From: a virus | DNA length: 64,000 nt | Direction: 5' to 3' (one strand) | IMG/VR virus record: IMGVR_UViG_3300009103_001698 | Coordinates: 1-64,000 of that record | Shown here: positions 23,893 to 32,278 of the stretch, piece after piece | Position numbering within the stretch: the stretch's first letter is position 1 | Layout of the letters: each line of letters starts with the position of its first letter | Position numbers and translations under genes: made by a program | The notes under the pieces: model-generated | What the model was told of the DNA's origin: nothing | Database searches by the model: none | Seen by the model: only the letters and a program-made list of their open reading frames with translations

Positions 23893-24897
23893 ATGATTGC
23901 AGATGTAGTTCTTGGTCTTCAGCACGGAGACGAAGGCAAAGGGAAAATTACGCACCATTTATGTAAAACTGGTGGGTATACTCATGTTATTCGTTTTAAT
24001 GGTGGCTGTAACGCTGGTCATACAATTTATCACAAAGGTAAGAAGTTTGTTACTCACCACATTCCTGTAGGAGTGTTCTTTGGGGTTAAATCTATTATTG
24101 GTCCAGGTTGCGTTCTAAATCCAATACAGTTTTTAAAGGAACGTCAAGAACTTATTGACGGTGGAATAGATTTAGACGGATTGCTTTTTGTTGCCGAAAA
24201 CACACACATTATTACTAGTGAGCATTTAGAAGAGGACGGGAAAGATACAAAGATCGGCACAACAAAGAGAGGCAATGGACCAGCTTATAGAGACAAATAC
24301 AATCGTTCAGGTTACATAGCAAAAAATGTCAACATTCTACAGCCTTATCTTATTAATATGTATGAAGCACTCCATGACAACAAGGAAAAAGAAGTTAAAA
24401 TCCTCTTTGAGGGTGCTCAGGGTTTTGCTCTTGATATTGATTGGGGTGATTATCCTTTTGTAACTTCCAGTCATTGTACAGTAGGTTCTGCTCTTCTAAA
24501 TGGCGTTCCTCCGCAAGCTATTCGTAATGTTTGGGGTGTTGCCAAGATCTATGAGACATATGTCGGCGCAAAGAAGTTTGAGCCAGACATTCCTATTTTT
24601 AAGAGGATTAGAGAGGTTGGCGAAGAGTTTGGAGCAACAACAGGACGTCCAAGACAGTGTAACTGGCTAAACTTCGAAATGCTGGATAAGGCAGTTAGAG
24701 TTAACGGCGTTAATAAGCTTATTTTCAACAAAATAGATGTTCTTGACGAAATTGGGCAGTGGGCTCTAAAAAGTGAATCAGGTTATAAAGTTTTTAGTAC
24801 TGGGCAACGGATGCAGGACTGGATTATAGAACAATTCAAGCGCAATGAATTCTTGGGAATAGAAGTTATTTTCTCAGGAGACAAAAACGGCATTTAG
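23893..24897 (+). CDS. purA: adenylosuccinate synthetase (PurA/PurZ superfamily)
   Basis: This 334-residue enzyme joins IMP (or a dGMP-type substrate in the phage PurZ branch) with aspartate using a nucleotide triphosphate. It has GDEGKGK (residues 12-18), NAGHT with the catalytic His (43), TTKRGNGPAYRDK, GAQGFALDIDWGDYPFVTSS, GATTGRPRQ and the base-recognition NKID. It is shorter than bacterial PurA (about 430) and matches the compact archaeal/phage type. Asp13 is retained; phage PurZ enzymes that make the diaminopurine precursor usually carry Ser there, and they use ATP, whereas NKID here suggests GTP. So a PurA or a GTP-using PurZ-like (PurZ0) enzyme are both possible. No other diaminopurine-pathway gene is seen in the window. 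Confidence 0.88.
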   Translation: MIADVVLGLQHGDEGKGKITHHLCKTGGYTHVIRFNGGCNAGHTIYHKGKKFVTHHIPVGVFFGVKSIIGPGCVLNPIQFLKERQELIDGGIDLDGLLFVAENTHIITSEHLEEDGKDTKIGTTKRGNGPAYRDKYNRSGYIAKNVNILQPYLINMYEALHDNKEKEVKILFEGAQGFALDIDWGDYPFVTSSHCTVGSALLNGVPPQAIRNVWGVAKIYETYVGAKKFEPDIPIFKRIREVGEEFGATTGRPRQCNWLNFEMLDKAVRVNGVNKLIFNKIDVLDEIGQWALKSESGYKVFSTGQRMQDWIIEQFKRNEFLGIEVIFSGDKNGI

Positions 24898-24900
24898 CAA

Positions 24901-24909
24901 CTATTTATA
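24901..24909 (+). promoter_or_regulatory. late-promoter-like element CTATTTATA
   Basis: Ends 5 nt before the ATG at 24915, same geometry as at 20945. Confidence 0.45.
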
Positions 24910-24914
24910 GCACT

Positions 24915-26066
24915 ATGCCTTGCTCCAAAATTACAAACAATTCAAACTTCGAAGTAGACAAACATCAACCTATGTTTGACAGCTTCTTTCCTTATAGCCA
25001 AAAAGTTCTTGGTTTTGATAAGCCGTTTTCTTTAAATTTTGCTTCAGATCAAGAAAATTCTGCTAATCCGTTAGGAAGGACAGCACATTATGACCCTTCC
25101 AGTTCTGAAATAACTATTTATGTAGATGGGCGGCATATAAAAGATATTATGCGGTCTATCTCTCACGAATTGGTTCATCACGCACAAAACTGTCGTGGTG
25201 AGTTTGATAAGGGGATTAGCACAGATGCTGGTTATGCTCAAGAAGACGGTCATCTGCGTGGAATGGAAAGAGAAGCGTATGAGAAGGGCAACTTGTGTTT
25301 TCGTGACTGGGAAGACCAGTATAAACAACTAAGGGAAAATAAAATGACTAAACTCGTTAAAAAAGAAATTAAGAAACTGTTGAAGGAGGCATATAACCCC
25401 TTGGATCCACAGTCGCGACCAGCTGCGGTGCCGTCAATGGTTGATTCTCGCGAACAGAAGATGCTTTATGTTATTCGTAAAACTTCATGGGGTAAAAATT
25501 ATACCGATGATTTTTGGAATGATTTTTCTGATAAAGAAAAACTTATGGTTTTTAAAAAAGCAAAAAAAGACTTAGCGGATCCACAGCCCAGCCCTGCTCC
25601 AAGAAAAAAGAAAAGACGCTTTCCTACTATTAGGGCGCCGATTGTTAAAGGGATACAGAGGGAACTATTAAAATTTTTTGGTGGAGTAACTGTTGGAGAA
25701 TCAAAAGAATTAAATGAGCGCGATATAAGTGCGGCTGAAATCTTAGGAGGGAGAGGAAAAATCGATGGGGCACTCGGACCCACAACCTTTAAAAGCATCA
25801 AAAAAACACCTTGTGGAAAAGGTTTGTTTCTGGGTAATCTTAAAGATGTCCTACCTAACATTCTTAAATGCTTACAAAAACAAAATGGAACAAAAGTAAA
25901 AAAACCAGTAGCTTCTAAGGCACCGGTGGATTATGGACAATCAACACCTACAATTACATCTTTAGAAGAATCAAAAGTCGACTTCACCAATAAACATCTC
26001 GAACCGGTTAGAAAACGATTTTCAAAACTATTCGAAGCATTAGTTAAAAAAGGTAATAAAAAATGA
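24915..26066 (+). CDS. zincin-domain protein with charged helical linker and wall-binding-like C-terminus
   Basis: This 383-residue protein starts with a zincin domain: SHELVHHAQNCRGEF (about residues 83-97) carries HExxH, and REAYEKGNLCF may supply the third ligand. Then MTKLVKKEIKKLLKEAYN (about 144-161) begins a charged helical tail. Near the C-terminus, GKIDGALGPTTFKSIKK resembles the repeat of peptidoglycan-binding domains. I infer a virion protein that degrades or binds the envelope; the helical segment is of the kind shared with other large proteins here. It overlaps the next gene by 4 bases (ATGA). Confidence 0.6.
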   Translation: MPCSKITNNSNFEVDKHQPMFDSFFPYSQKVLGFDKPFSLNFASDQENSANPLGRTAHYDPSSSEITIYVDGRHIKDIMRSISHELVHHAQNCRGEFDKGISTDAGYAQEDGHLRGMEREAYEKGNLCFRDWEDQYKQLRENKMTKLVKKEIKKLLKEAYNPLDPQSRPAAVPSMVDSREQKMLYVIRKTSWGKNYTDDFWNDFSDKEKLMVFKKAKKDLADPQPSPAPRKKKRRFPTIRAPIVKGIQRELLKFFGGVTVGESKELNERDISAAEILGGRGKIDGALGPTTFKSIKKTPCGKGLFLGNLKDVLPNILKCLQKQNGTKVKKPVASKAPVDYGQSTPTITSLEESKVDFTNKHLEPVRKRFSKLFEALVKKGNKK

Positions 26067-27619
26067 GTAAAAGCTTTCATAAAGAACAAATAAAAAGATT
26101 TCTTTTAGAAGAGAAAATAGAGAAAGATGAGGAACCAGAACTTTTAAATGAAGCGTGGCCTCTGGTGGCCGCGATTGTAGCAGGTCTTGGCGCATTGGGA
26201 TATGCAGGCTATGCAAATCGAGAACAATTTGACTACAGTGCAAAATGGAAACGTAGAGTGGGGGCAGCGTACAAAAACCCAGAAGCTTTCGACAAGCTCC
26301 TAGATGACGCCTTGTTCGATAAATATACCTCTGACGCTTCAGCTAAAGCTGCCTTAGATGGAATAGCTGCTGCGATCGGCAGATGTAAACATAGTCGTAC
26401 TAAAAAAGAAGGTGCTTACGACTCTTATGCTTATTGTAAACAAATAAAGAAAATTCTTAGAAAGCCCGGGAACAACCCCTTTATTGGAAACCCAGCAAAA
26501 TATAGCAGAAAAAATATTGAAGATCAGTGGCACAATGTTTCAGCAGTTCAAGACGATCTAAAAGACAAAATTTATACTGCACTGCCAAAACTTGCCAATT
26601 TTAAGCTTGGAGCACCACCGGAAGATGATGAAGATTTTGAAAAAGATGGACCAAAGGGCAGTAAAGGGCCAAGCTTTGGCAATCTGAAAAAAGCAAAAGG
26701 AGAAGTCATAGCTGTTTATGGGACGCGTTCTAAAGTTTTTGTGCCTGGGGTTTCAACTGATAGATTTGACTTGAAGCAGAGAATATTATTTAGTACCACG
26801 TTTAAAGATTCTTTTGAAGCACTAGCCAAAGGAAAGTGCGATCTTGGAAGTATGTATGATAAAAGCACAGATTCTTGTATACGCATCTCTCGTCCAGAAC
26901 TGAAAATTAGTTCACACGTTGTTACAGCTCAACAAGTAGAAGGTGGAACAGAATTAATTGTTAACAAAGGAAAAAATTGGGGAATAAACATTGGAGCAAA
27001 TGTCCGTTTCCCGGGAGCTTCAAGTTCATCTGGAACCGGTAAAAGAGGCAGAACGGGCGGTGGAGTCAAATGTTCTTCTAAACTCCTAAAAAGAGGTTGT
27101 AGAGGTTCATTAGTTACAAAACTCCAAACAAGATTAAAACAATTAAATTATGATCTTGGGAAGTACGGTGTCGATGGTAAATACGGCGGAGCAACCGCCG
27201 GCGCTGTTTCAGCTTTTCAAAAAGATAGCGGTTTGGGAGTAGACGGTGTAGCAGGTAAGAATACATTAGCAGCATTGTTTAGTAAAGCGGCGACACAGAA
27301 AGCTAGCGTCCCTGCTGCTGACGTTGCTGATGCCGGACCAAAAGCATCAAAAGTTGGAGGGGGCGTAGTTAGTCAGATTAAAGCGAAAGCAGATCGATTC
27401 ATACAGACATACATTGATCGTGCCAGAAGAGAAGGAGTTTCTGATGATAAAATTTGGAACATTGTCAAAAACTATAACAAGACTAATGCTAAAGCAATCA
27501 ACACTGCGCTCGAAAAAGTATCTTATCTAAAAGAATCCAACATGAACAAGGTTCTCGCAGATCACAAAGAACAGGTTCTCGTTGAAAGGCTCGAAAAATT
27601 AACAAAAGGTCTTGTGTAG
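26063..27619 (+). CDS. virion protein with peptidoglycan-binding domain
   Basis: This 518-residue protein starts with a charged helix (FHKEQIKRFLLEEKIEKDEE) and a short hydrophobic stretch (AWPLVAAIVAGLGALGYAGYA, residues 30-50). About residues 330-410 form a typical PG_binding_1 domain: GSLVTKLQTRLKQLNYDLG, then YGVDGKYGGATAGAVSAFQK and LGVDGVAGKNTLAALF. The C-terminal 90 residues are helical and charged. It probably helps the virion reach or anchor in the cell wall during entry or lysis. It follows the zincin protein and precedes the ligase fusion by 11 bases. Confidence 0.7.
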   Translation: MSKSFHKEQIKRFLLEEKIEKDEEPELLNEAWPLVAAIVAGLGALGYAGYANREQFDYSAKWKRRVGAAYKNPEAFDKLLDDALFDKYTSDASAKAALDGIAAAIGRCKHSRTKKEGAYDSYAYCKQIKKILRKPGNNPFIGNPAKYSRKNIEDQWHNVSAVQDDLKDKIYTALPKLANFKLGAPPEDDEDFEKDGPKGSKGPSFGNLKKAKGEVIAVYGTRSKVFVPGVSTDRFDLKQRILFSTTFKDSFEALAKGKCDLGSMYDKSTDSCIRISRPELKISSHVVTAQQVEGGTELIVNKGKNWGINIGANVRFPGASSSSGTGKRGRTGGGVKCSSKLLKRGCRGSLVTKLQTRLKQLNYDLGKYGVDGKYGGATAGAVSAFQKDSGLGVDGVAGKNTLAALFSKAATQKASVPAADVADAGPKASKVGGGVVSQIKAKADRFIQTYIDRARREGVSDDKIWNIVKNYNKTNAKAINTALEKVSYLKESNMNKVLADHKEQVLVERLEKLTKGLV

Positions 27620-27630
27620 AGGTCGATTAA

Positions 27631-30600
27631 ATGAAAACAAAGTCCTTATTAAATGAAGGCGGTGTGGCAGGACATATGTCCCACCTCTATGATAATCCAG
27701 AACTCACTTTTGCGAAGATGAAAGAAATCTTTCATAAAGCCTCTGAAGGCGGATTACTTGGAACAGAAAAAACAGACGGTCAAAATCTCTTTATTACATA
27801 CAACGTAAGAGAAGGCAAAGCAAAAGCAGCCAGAAATAAAGGAAACATCAAGTCAGGTGGATTAGACGCTGCTGGTTTGGCTGCAAAGTTCAAAGATCGA
27901 GGAAACCTAGAAAAAGCATTCAACGACAGTTTCGCAGCATTCGAAGAATTCGCTTCCAGCTTAAAACCAGAAACACAAGTAAGGATCTTTGGAGAAGACG
28001 GAAACATTTATTACAACTCTGAAATCCAAGATCCTCTTTCTCCAAATGTAATACAATACGACGAAGCAACTTTGGTTATTCACGAAGTTGGACACGCCTA
28101 CTTTAACAAAGAAACAGGCAGCGTAGAAGAAGTAGACGTTACAGAAAATGCAAAAGCAATGCAGGCGGCTTTGGAAAATCGCTTTGATCCAAAAGACAGC
28201 AGATTTAGGGTTCAAAGGAATGCTATTGTTCAGCTTCAAGCTCTGTCCGATAAGGAGCCTTTGAAACGGGCATTAGCAGCCCTAGAAGCCGCTCTAAGCG
28301 CAGTAAATCTTCCCGACACATCAACAACGGGTGAATACCTTTTGGCGCGTTTAGAGCCCATTCTGAACGCAGAAGGTGTTTCTTTCAAAGAGGGTCAATA
28401 CAAAATGCTGATCCAAAAGATTTTGGGGCACCCCGGGGTGTTTGTTCGCAATATCAAAAAGGGACACACACCGGAAGATCAGAAGAAAATTGCGGCTATG
28501 ATCAAGAATGGTCCACGTTTCCTCAAAGACGCTATGCGTCCCATAGAAGAAATAGTTCATGAGTTCGCCACTGAAATGGTGAATGGTCTCCAAAGTGCTT
28601 TTGTGTTGGATAATACAAAAGAAGTTCAACGACTAAGAGGTAAACTTAAAAATGCTATTAGTGCTATTGAGGCAGCCGCTGATGAAGGAAACCTTGAAAT
28701 CTTATCTCAGCAAATGGAAAAACTCAAGAACATCGAAAGTGTTGGAACAGCCGCAGAAGGTTTCGTATTCAATTTCGATGGTTATACATACAAATTTACC
28801 GGTAGTTTTGCCCCAATGAACCAAATCCTAGGTTTATTCAAATACGGGCGAAAAGGCAAAGAAGCACTACCAGATTTATTCTTAGGTGATGACGCCACTA
28901 AGGGCGAGGCAGAGTTCCTTTACGGCGAACCTGAACCTGAGAAACCTTATGTTAATGAGAAGCTGACAGGACCTAGTGATCATGTTACAATACTGTATCC
29001 GGGCGGTTTTAAGCCACCACACGCTGGTCATTTTGAACTGGCAAAACGCTACGTTGAACACCCAAATGTTGAAAAAGTTATTATTATGCTTGGTCCGAAA
29101 GAAAGAACTTCGAGAGACAAGAAAGTTGTGATTGATAAAGAAGCGTCTCTTTTCCTTTGGGGTAAATACAAAAACGCTCTCGGTGAGAAAGCCGTTATTG
29201 CTGACATGCCAGAAGAAGCAAAAGGTAATCCTATGAGGGCTGCTTATAAATGGGTTGAGAAATTCGCACAAGAAGGCGAAGTATTTGCACTTGCAGCCAG
29301 CGATAAAGACGCAGGAAGAGCAGAAGCTTTTGCTGAAGGTCATTGTCACCCATCCGGTAAATACTGTATTTCTGGTGTAGACGTTGTAGAACTGGCTGTT
29401 GAAACTCAAGCTATAGTTTATAAAAATAGAACTGATGGTAATAATGATGCGAACATTAGTGCCTCTCAAATGAGAGAAGATTTAGCGGCTGGTGATAAAG
29501 AGAACTTCAAAACCAATTTACCACAAGAAGTCGCTGGTCAAGCCGATGCTATCTATGATTATCTCACAACTGGCGAAGAACAAGAGCCAGAAGTCCAAGA
29601 TCAGAAGCCACACGATGTTATTGACCAAATGATAAATGAAATTATTGCATGTAAAGGTTATAAAATCAAAATACATTCAGAAGAAGAACTAGAAGAGATG
29701 TCTTCTATGGCTGGTGGTTCTGTAGCAGGTTATGCCGGTGGTGGAAAGAAAAAAGGAAAAAAGCAAACTAATTACATTAGACGCGGACTCAAGGAAGATG
29801 CTATGAATTTAGAAGAACAAAAACTACGACAACTCATTCGTAATAAACTTAAAAAGAGGGCAGTTATGCAAGAACAAGAAAAACTGGAAGAACAAAAGCT
29901 TCGTCAGCATATTCGAAAACTTATTATTCAAGAAGCTGCTGATGAAAATCCCACTCGTTCAACCGGAATTAATAAACTGGTCGGTACTCTTAAAATTATC
30001 CTCAAAACAATTGAGAGAGGTTATAAAGGATTGGCAACAAGCTCTTCCCAGCGAGAATCTTATAAAAAGCACCTAATCAAAGCTATGATTGATACTCTTT
30101 CACCTCACGATGCTTTGATGAGTTTTAGTGCCGATGAAAGTGAAGAAGACGATTTAATGGCTGAACCTGACATGGCGTTACAAGAACTTAAAATGGATGT
30201 TGATGACGATCCTGTTGCTGATAGTCCTCTTGGCATTGATCCAAGCGCAGCTGAAGGTGAAGAGTTAAAAACTCCTGCTGAAAAAGAAGCAGAAGCTGCC
30301 GCAGAGGAAGAAGAAGTCGCAGCTGCTGATAGAAAAAAGAAAGAAGGTTATAAAGATGTTGATGGCGGGGAACAATTGTTTCCTGAAATTCCTGGACTAG
30401 ATCTTACTGGTAGAGATGAAGCCGTTGACATTTACAAAAAAGTTATTGATGCTGTGACGCGGCAATATGCCAGACTGCATGACGAAGACGATAGAAAGCA
30501 TTATAAAGATTATCTCGTAACCAACCTATTGCTACATTTTGACAAATGGGAAAATGATATTTCTGGAGAATTAGGCGATATCTCCACTCCAGAATACGAG

Positions 30601-30705
30601 AGGCAGAGCCAAGCAGCAGCTGAATATAGTCCAGGTGCTGAAGCTGAAGCTTTACAAGAAGCTATTACAAAGGCTATCATTGCCACGATTACAAAAAGTT
30701 CTTGA
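27631..30705 (+). CDS. ligase-like nucleotidyltransferase fused to HIGH-family nucleotidyltransferase
   Basis: This 1024-residue protein has two catalytic-looking regions. Residues 1-430 look like a covalent nucleotidyltransferase (DNA/RNA ligase fold): motif I GTEKTDGQN with Lys47, RIFGED (motif III-like) near 110, and EGFVFNFDGYTYKFTG (motifs IV-V-like) near 376. Residues about 450-620 are a HIGH-superfamily nucleotidyltransferase: ILYPGGFKPPHAGHFELAKR with the HxGH signature, and ISASQMREDL as the ISSTxxR-like motif. Two EEQKLRQxIR helical repeats (about 725-765) and an acidic C-terminal region follow. Similar fusions occur in marine T4-like phages; substrates are unknown. NAD-like or RNA end chemistry is possible. 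Confidence 0.7.
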   Translation: MKTKSLLNEGGVAGHMSHLYDNPELTFAKMKEIFHKASEGGLLGTEKTDGQNLFITYNVREGKAKAARNKGNIKSGGLDAAGLAAKFKDRGNLEKAFNDSFAAFEEFASSLKPETQVRIFGEDGNIYYNSEIQDPLSPNVIQYDEATLVIHEVGHAYFNKETGSVEEVDVTENAKAMQAALENRFDPKDSRFRVQRNAIVQLQALSDKEPLKRALAALEAALSAVNLPDTSTTGEYLLARLEPILNAEGVSFKEGQYKMLIQKILGHPGVFVRNIKKGHTPEDQKKIAAMIKNGPRFLKDAMRPIEEIVHEFATEMVNGLQSAFVLDNTKEVQRLRGKLKNAISAIEAAADEGNLEILSQQMEKLKNIESVGTAAEGFVFNFDGYTYKFTGSFAPMNQILGLFKYGRKGKEALPDLFLGDDATKGEAEFLYGEPEPEKPYVNEKLTGPSDHVTILYPGGFKPPHAGHFELAKRYVEHPNVEKVIIMLGPKERTSRDKKVVIDKEASLFLWGKYKNALGEKAVIADMPEEAKGNPMRAAYKWVEKFAQEGEVFALAASDKDAGRAEAFAEGHCHPSGKYCISGVDVVELAVETQAIVYKNRTDGNNDANISASQMREDLAAGDKENFKTNLPQEVAGQADAIYDYLTTGEEQEPEVQDQKPHDVIDQMINEIIACKGYKIKIHSEEELEEMSSMAGGSVAGYAGGGKKKGKKQTNYIRRGLKEDAMNLEEQKLRQLIRNKLKKRAVMQEQEKLEEQKLRQHIRKLIIQEAADENPTRSTGINKLVGTLKIILKTIERGYKGLATSSSQRESYKKHLIKAMIDTLSPHDALMSFSADESEEDDLMAEPDMALQELKMDVDDDPVADSPLGIDPSAAEGEELKTPAEKEAEAAAEEEEVAAADRKKKEGYKDVDGGEQLFPEIPGLDLTGRDEAVDIYKKVIDAVTRQYARLHDEDDRKHYKDYLVTNLLLHFDKWENDISGELGDISTPEYERQSQAAAEYSPGAEAEALQEAITKAIIATITKSS

Positions 30706-30730
30706 TTTTTCTTAAGATTTATGCTAAGAT
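30702..30730 (+). promoter_or_regulatory. sigma70-type promoter
   Basis: TTGATT (30702-30707), 17-nt spacer, TAAGAT (30725-30730), 43 nt before the ATG at 30774; it overlaps the stop of the preceding gene. Confidence 0.5.
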
Positions 30731-30773
30731 CCTAAAAGATAAGCAGTAAGCTGATAAGTTAAGTAATTATTGT

Positions 30774-31136
30774 ATGAAAGAAGTTGATTATACAAAAAAA
30801 GATATTAAATATTATAGTATATCTAAGAAATTAAAAAGAGATAAGAAGATCTCAGAAGACTTCGAAGTTATGTTAAATAACCTATCTCTAGAAGAAATTA
30901 TAGCTCTTAAGTTAGAGTTAGCTTCTAAAGTAGTTAAGAATAAATTATACGGCATTAATATATATAAGACCCTACCTAGGATCTCCAAAGATGCTGCTTT
31001 AAAGTATGCTATTTCAGCTTGTAGAACTAAGTATTCAGCAGCTGCTTTTTTAGGAATTACATACAGAAGGTTAAAACAAATACAAAGGAAGTATAATATA
31101 TACGGATACTTTGACGAACAGAAAGATGATTTATGA
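30774..31136 (+). CDS. small helical, possibly DNA-binding protein
   Basis: This 120-residue basic protein is all-helical. The C-terminal part (AALKYAISACRTKYSAAAFL followed by GITYRRLKQIQRKYNI) looks like a Fis/homeodomain-type helix-turn-helix: a helix, short turn with Ala-Ala, and a basic recognition helix. It may be an early regulator: it has a sigma70-like promoter, and the next gene overlaps it by 11 bases. Not recognised by family. Confidence 0.5.
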   Translation: MKEVDYTKKDIKYYSISKKLKRDKKISEDFEVMLNNLSLEEIIALKLELASKVVKNKLYGINIYKTLPRISKDAALKYAISACRTKYSAAAFLGITYRRLKQIQRKYNIYGYFDEQKDDL

Positions 31137-31536
31137 AGAAATAGCAAAAAGCATAGGAAGACTGGTAGACGAGAAGAATGCAGCATACGGCTCTTCATTC
31201 GATAAAAGCGATCAAATAGTTAAAATCTTATATCCAAATGGTGTACAACCACACCAATACAAAGATCTATTAGCAATGACAAGAGTAATAGATAAACTTT
31301 TTAGAATAGCAACTAGCAAAGATGCGATGGGAGAAGATCCTTGGCAGGACATTGCTGGCTATGCTATTTTATCTGTGGTATCAAATAAAAAAAATAAAAC
31401 AGAACCGTATTATAAACATAAAACATATATGCCTAATTTCAATCCCTCTGTGCAAGAGAGAGACAGAAATAGAGAAAAGGATATTACAACCGCTAGCGGA
31501 CAAGAGGAAATCGAAGACAAGAAGCTTCTTTATTAA
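31126..31536 (+). CDS. MazG-like or DUF1599-like phage protein
   Basis: This 136-residue protein starts at ATG 31126 (MIYEEIAKSIGRLVDEKNAAYGSSF). YKDLLAMTRVIDKLFRIATSKD and MGEDPWQDIAGYAILSVV follow. The K-N-x-x-Y-G / D-K-L-x-R-I / E-D-P-x-x-D-I-A-G-Y pattern resembles the DUF1599 family of phage proteins linked to nucleotide modification or to the MazG-like helical nucleotide pyrophosphatases. I am moderately unsure. It overlaps the previous gene and is probably expressed with it. A nucleotide-pool role next to a PurA-like gene would make sense but is inference. Confidence 0.5.
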   Translation: MIYEEIAKSIGRLVDEKNAAYGSSFDKSDQIVKILYPNGVQPHQYKDLLAMTRVIDKLFRIATSKDAMGEDPWQDIAGYAILSVVSNKKNKTEPYYKHKTYMPNFNPSVQERDRNREKDITTASGQEEIEDKKLLY

Positions 31537-31541
31537 TGAAA

Positions 31542-31550
31542 CTAGTTATT
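31542..31550 (+). promoter_or_regulatory. promoter-like element CTAGTTATT
   Basis: Lies 26 nt before the ATG at 31577, with ATAATAAAGGAG between. Confidence 0.4.
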
Positions 31551-31576
31551 ACAAGTGATATAATAAAGGAGTTAGA

Positions 31577-32263
31577 ATGCGAAAAAATAAAAGGTATTAT
31601 TGGGCTAGCCAAGAAGAGATAAAGGGAGTAGAGCAAGAAGAGGGGTTTGAGGAGTTAACTCCGTCACAACAAGTTATGCTTTTGGACACAATAGGTGCCC
31701 AGCTTAATGCACCTCCTACCCCGAAAGATGATTTTATAGAAGTTTCCAATAATAGAATTTATTTTTATTCCAGCATCCAAAGACGGAAGGTGATGGTTCT
31801 TAATAAAACTCTTCGTGAACTTTCTACAGACATCCGCCACAGTGCCACTATTTTAGAATCAACCCCAGCTAGTATTTTTCTTCACATCAACAGTCATGGT
31901 GGAGATTTGTTTACCGGTTTAGCAGCAGTTGACGAGATTATCAAATGTGATGTTCCAATCACCTCTATTGTTGATGGTTGTGCTGCTTCTGCTGCTACTC
32001 TTATGAGTATTGTTGCCGATCATCGTCAAATTAATAAACACGCTTATATGCTAATACACCAGCTTTCTTCTGGAATGTGGGGTAAATACAGCGAGTTAAA
32101 AGACGAGATTGAAAATCTAGATAGATTAATGGAAATGATTAAAAGCATTTATACAGAATACACAAAACTTCCACTAGACAAATTAGAGAAGATTTTGGAA
32201 CATGACATTTGGTTTGATGCTGAAACTTGTCTTAAGTATGGGCTGGTTGATGAAATCATTTAA
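31577..32263 (+). CDS. ClpP-like serine protease
   Basis: This 228-residue protein has the ClpP/enoyl-hydratase-type protease core: IFLHINSHGGDLFTGLAAVD (about residues 95-114), GCAASAATLMS with the nucleophilic Ser (about 138), MLIHQ with the His (about 160), and LDKLEKILEHDIWFDAETCL near the expected Asp. The final GLVDEII is the usual ClpP end. An N-terminal extension of about 60 residues is not typical of ClpP. Possible jobs are targeted proteolysis with host ClpX/ClpA-like ATPase or prohead maturation. No phage Clp ATPase is seen here. Confidence 0.85.
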   Translation: MRKNKRYYWASQEEIKGVEQEEGFEELTPSQQVMLLDTIGAQLNAPPTPKDDFIEVSNNRIYFYSSIQRRKVMVLNKTLRELSTDIRHSATILESTPASIFLHINSHGGDLFTGLAAVDEIIKCDVPITSIVDGCAASAATLMSIVADHRQINKHAYMLIHQLSSGMWGKYSELKDEIENLDRLMEMIKSIYTEYTKLPLDKLEKILEHDIWFDAETCLKYGLVDEII

Positions 32264-32278
32264 CTGAGTGAACAAAAA

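Noticed and set aside
23893-24897. Firm call of PurZ (diaminopurine pathway)
   Set aside because: The Asp13 in GDEGKGK and NKID do not fit classical PurZ, and no DatZ, MazZ or DpoZ is seen in the window; left as an open question.
31577-32263. Calling the ClpP-like protein the prohead protease
   Set aside because: ClpP-fold proteases do serve this role in some phages, but no head genes are near and the sequence alone cannot decide.
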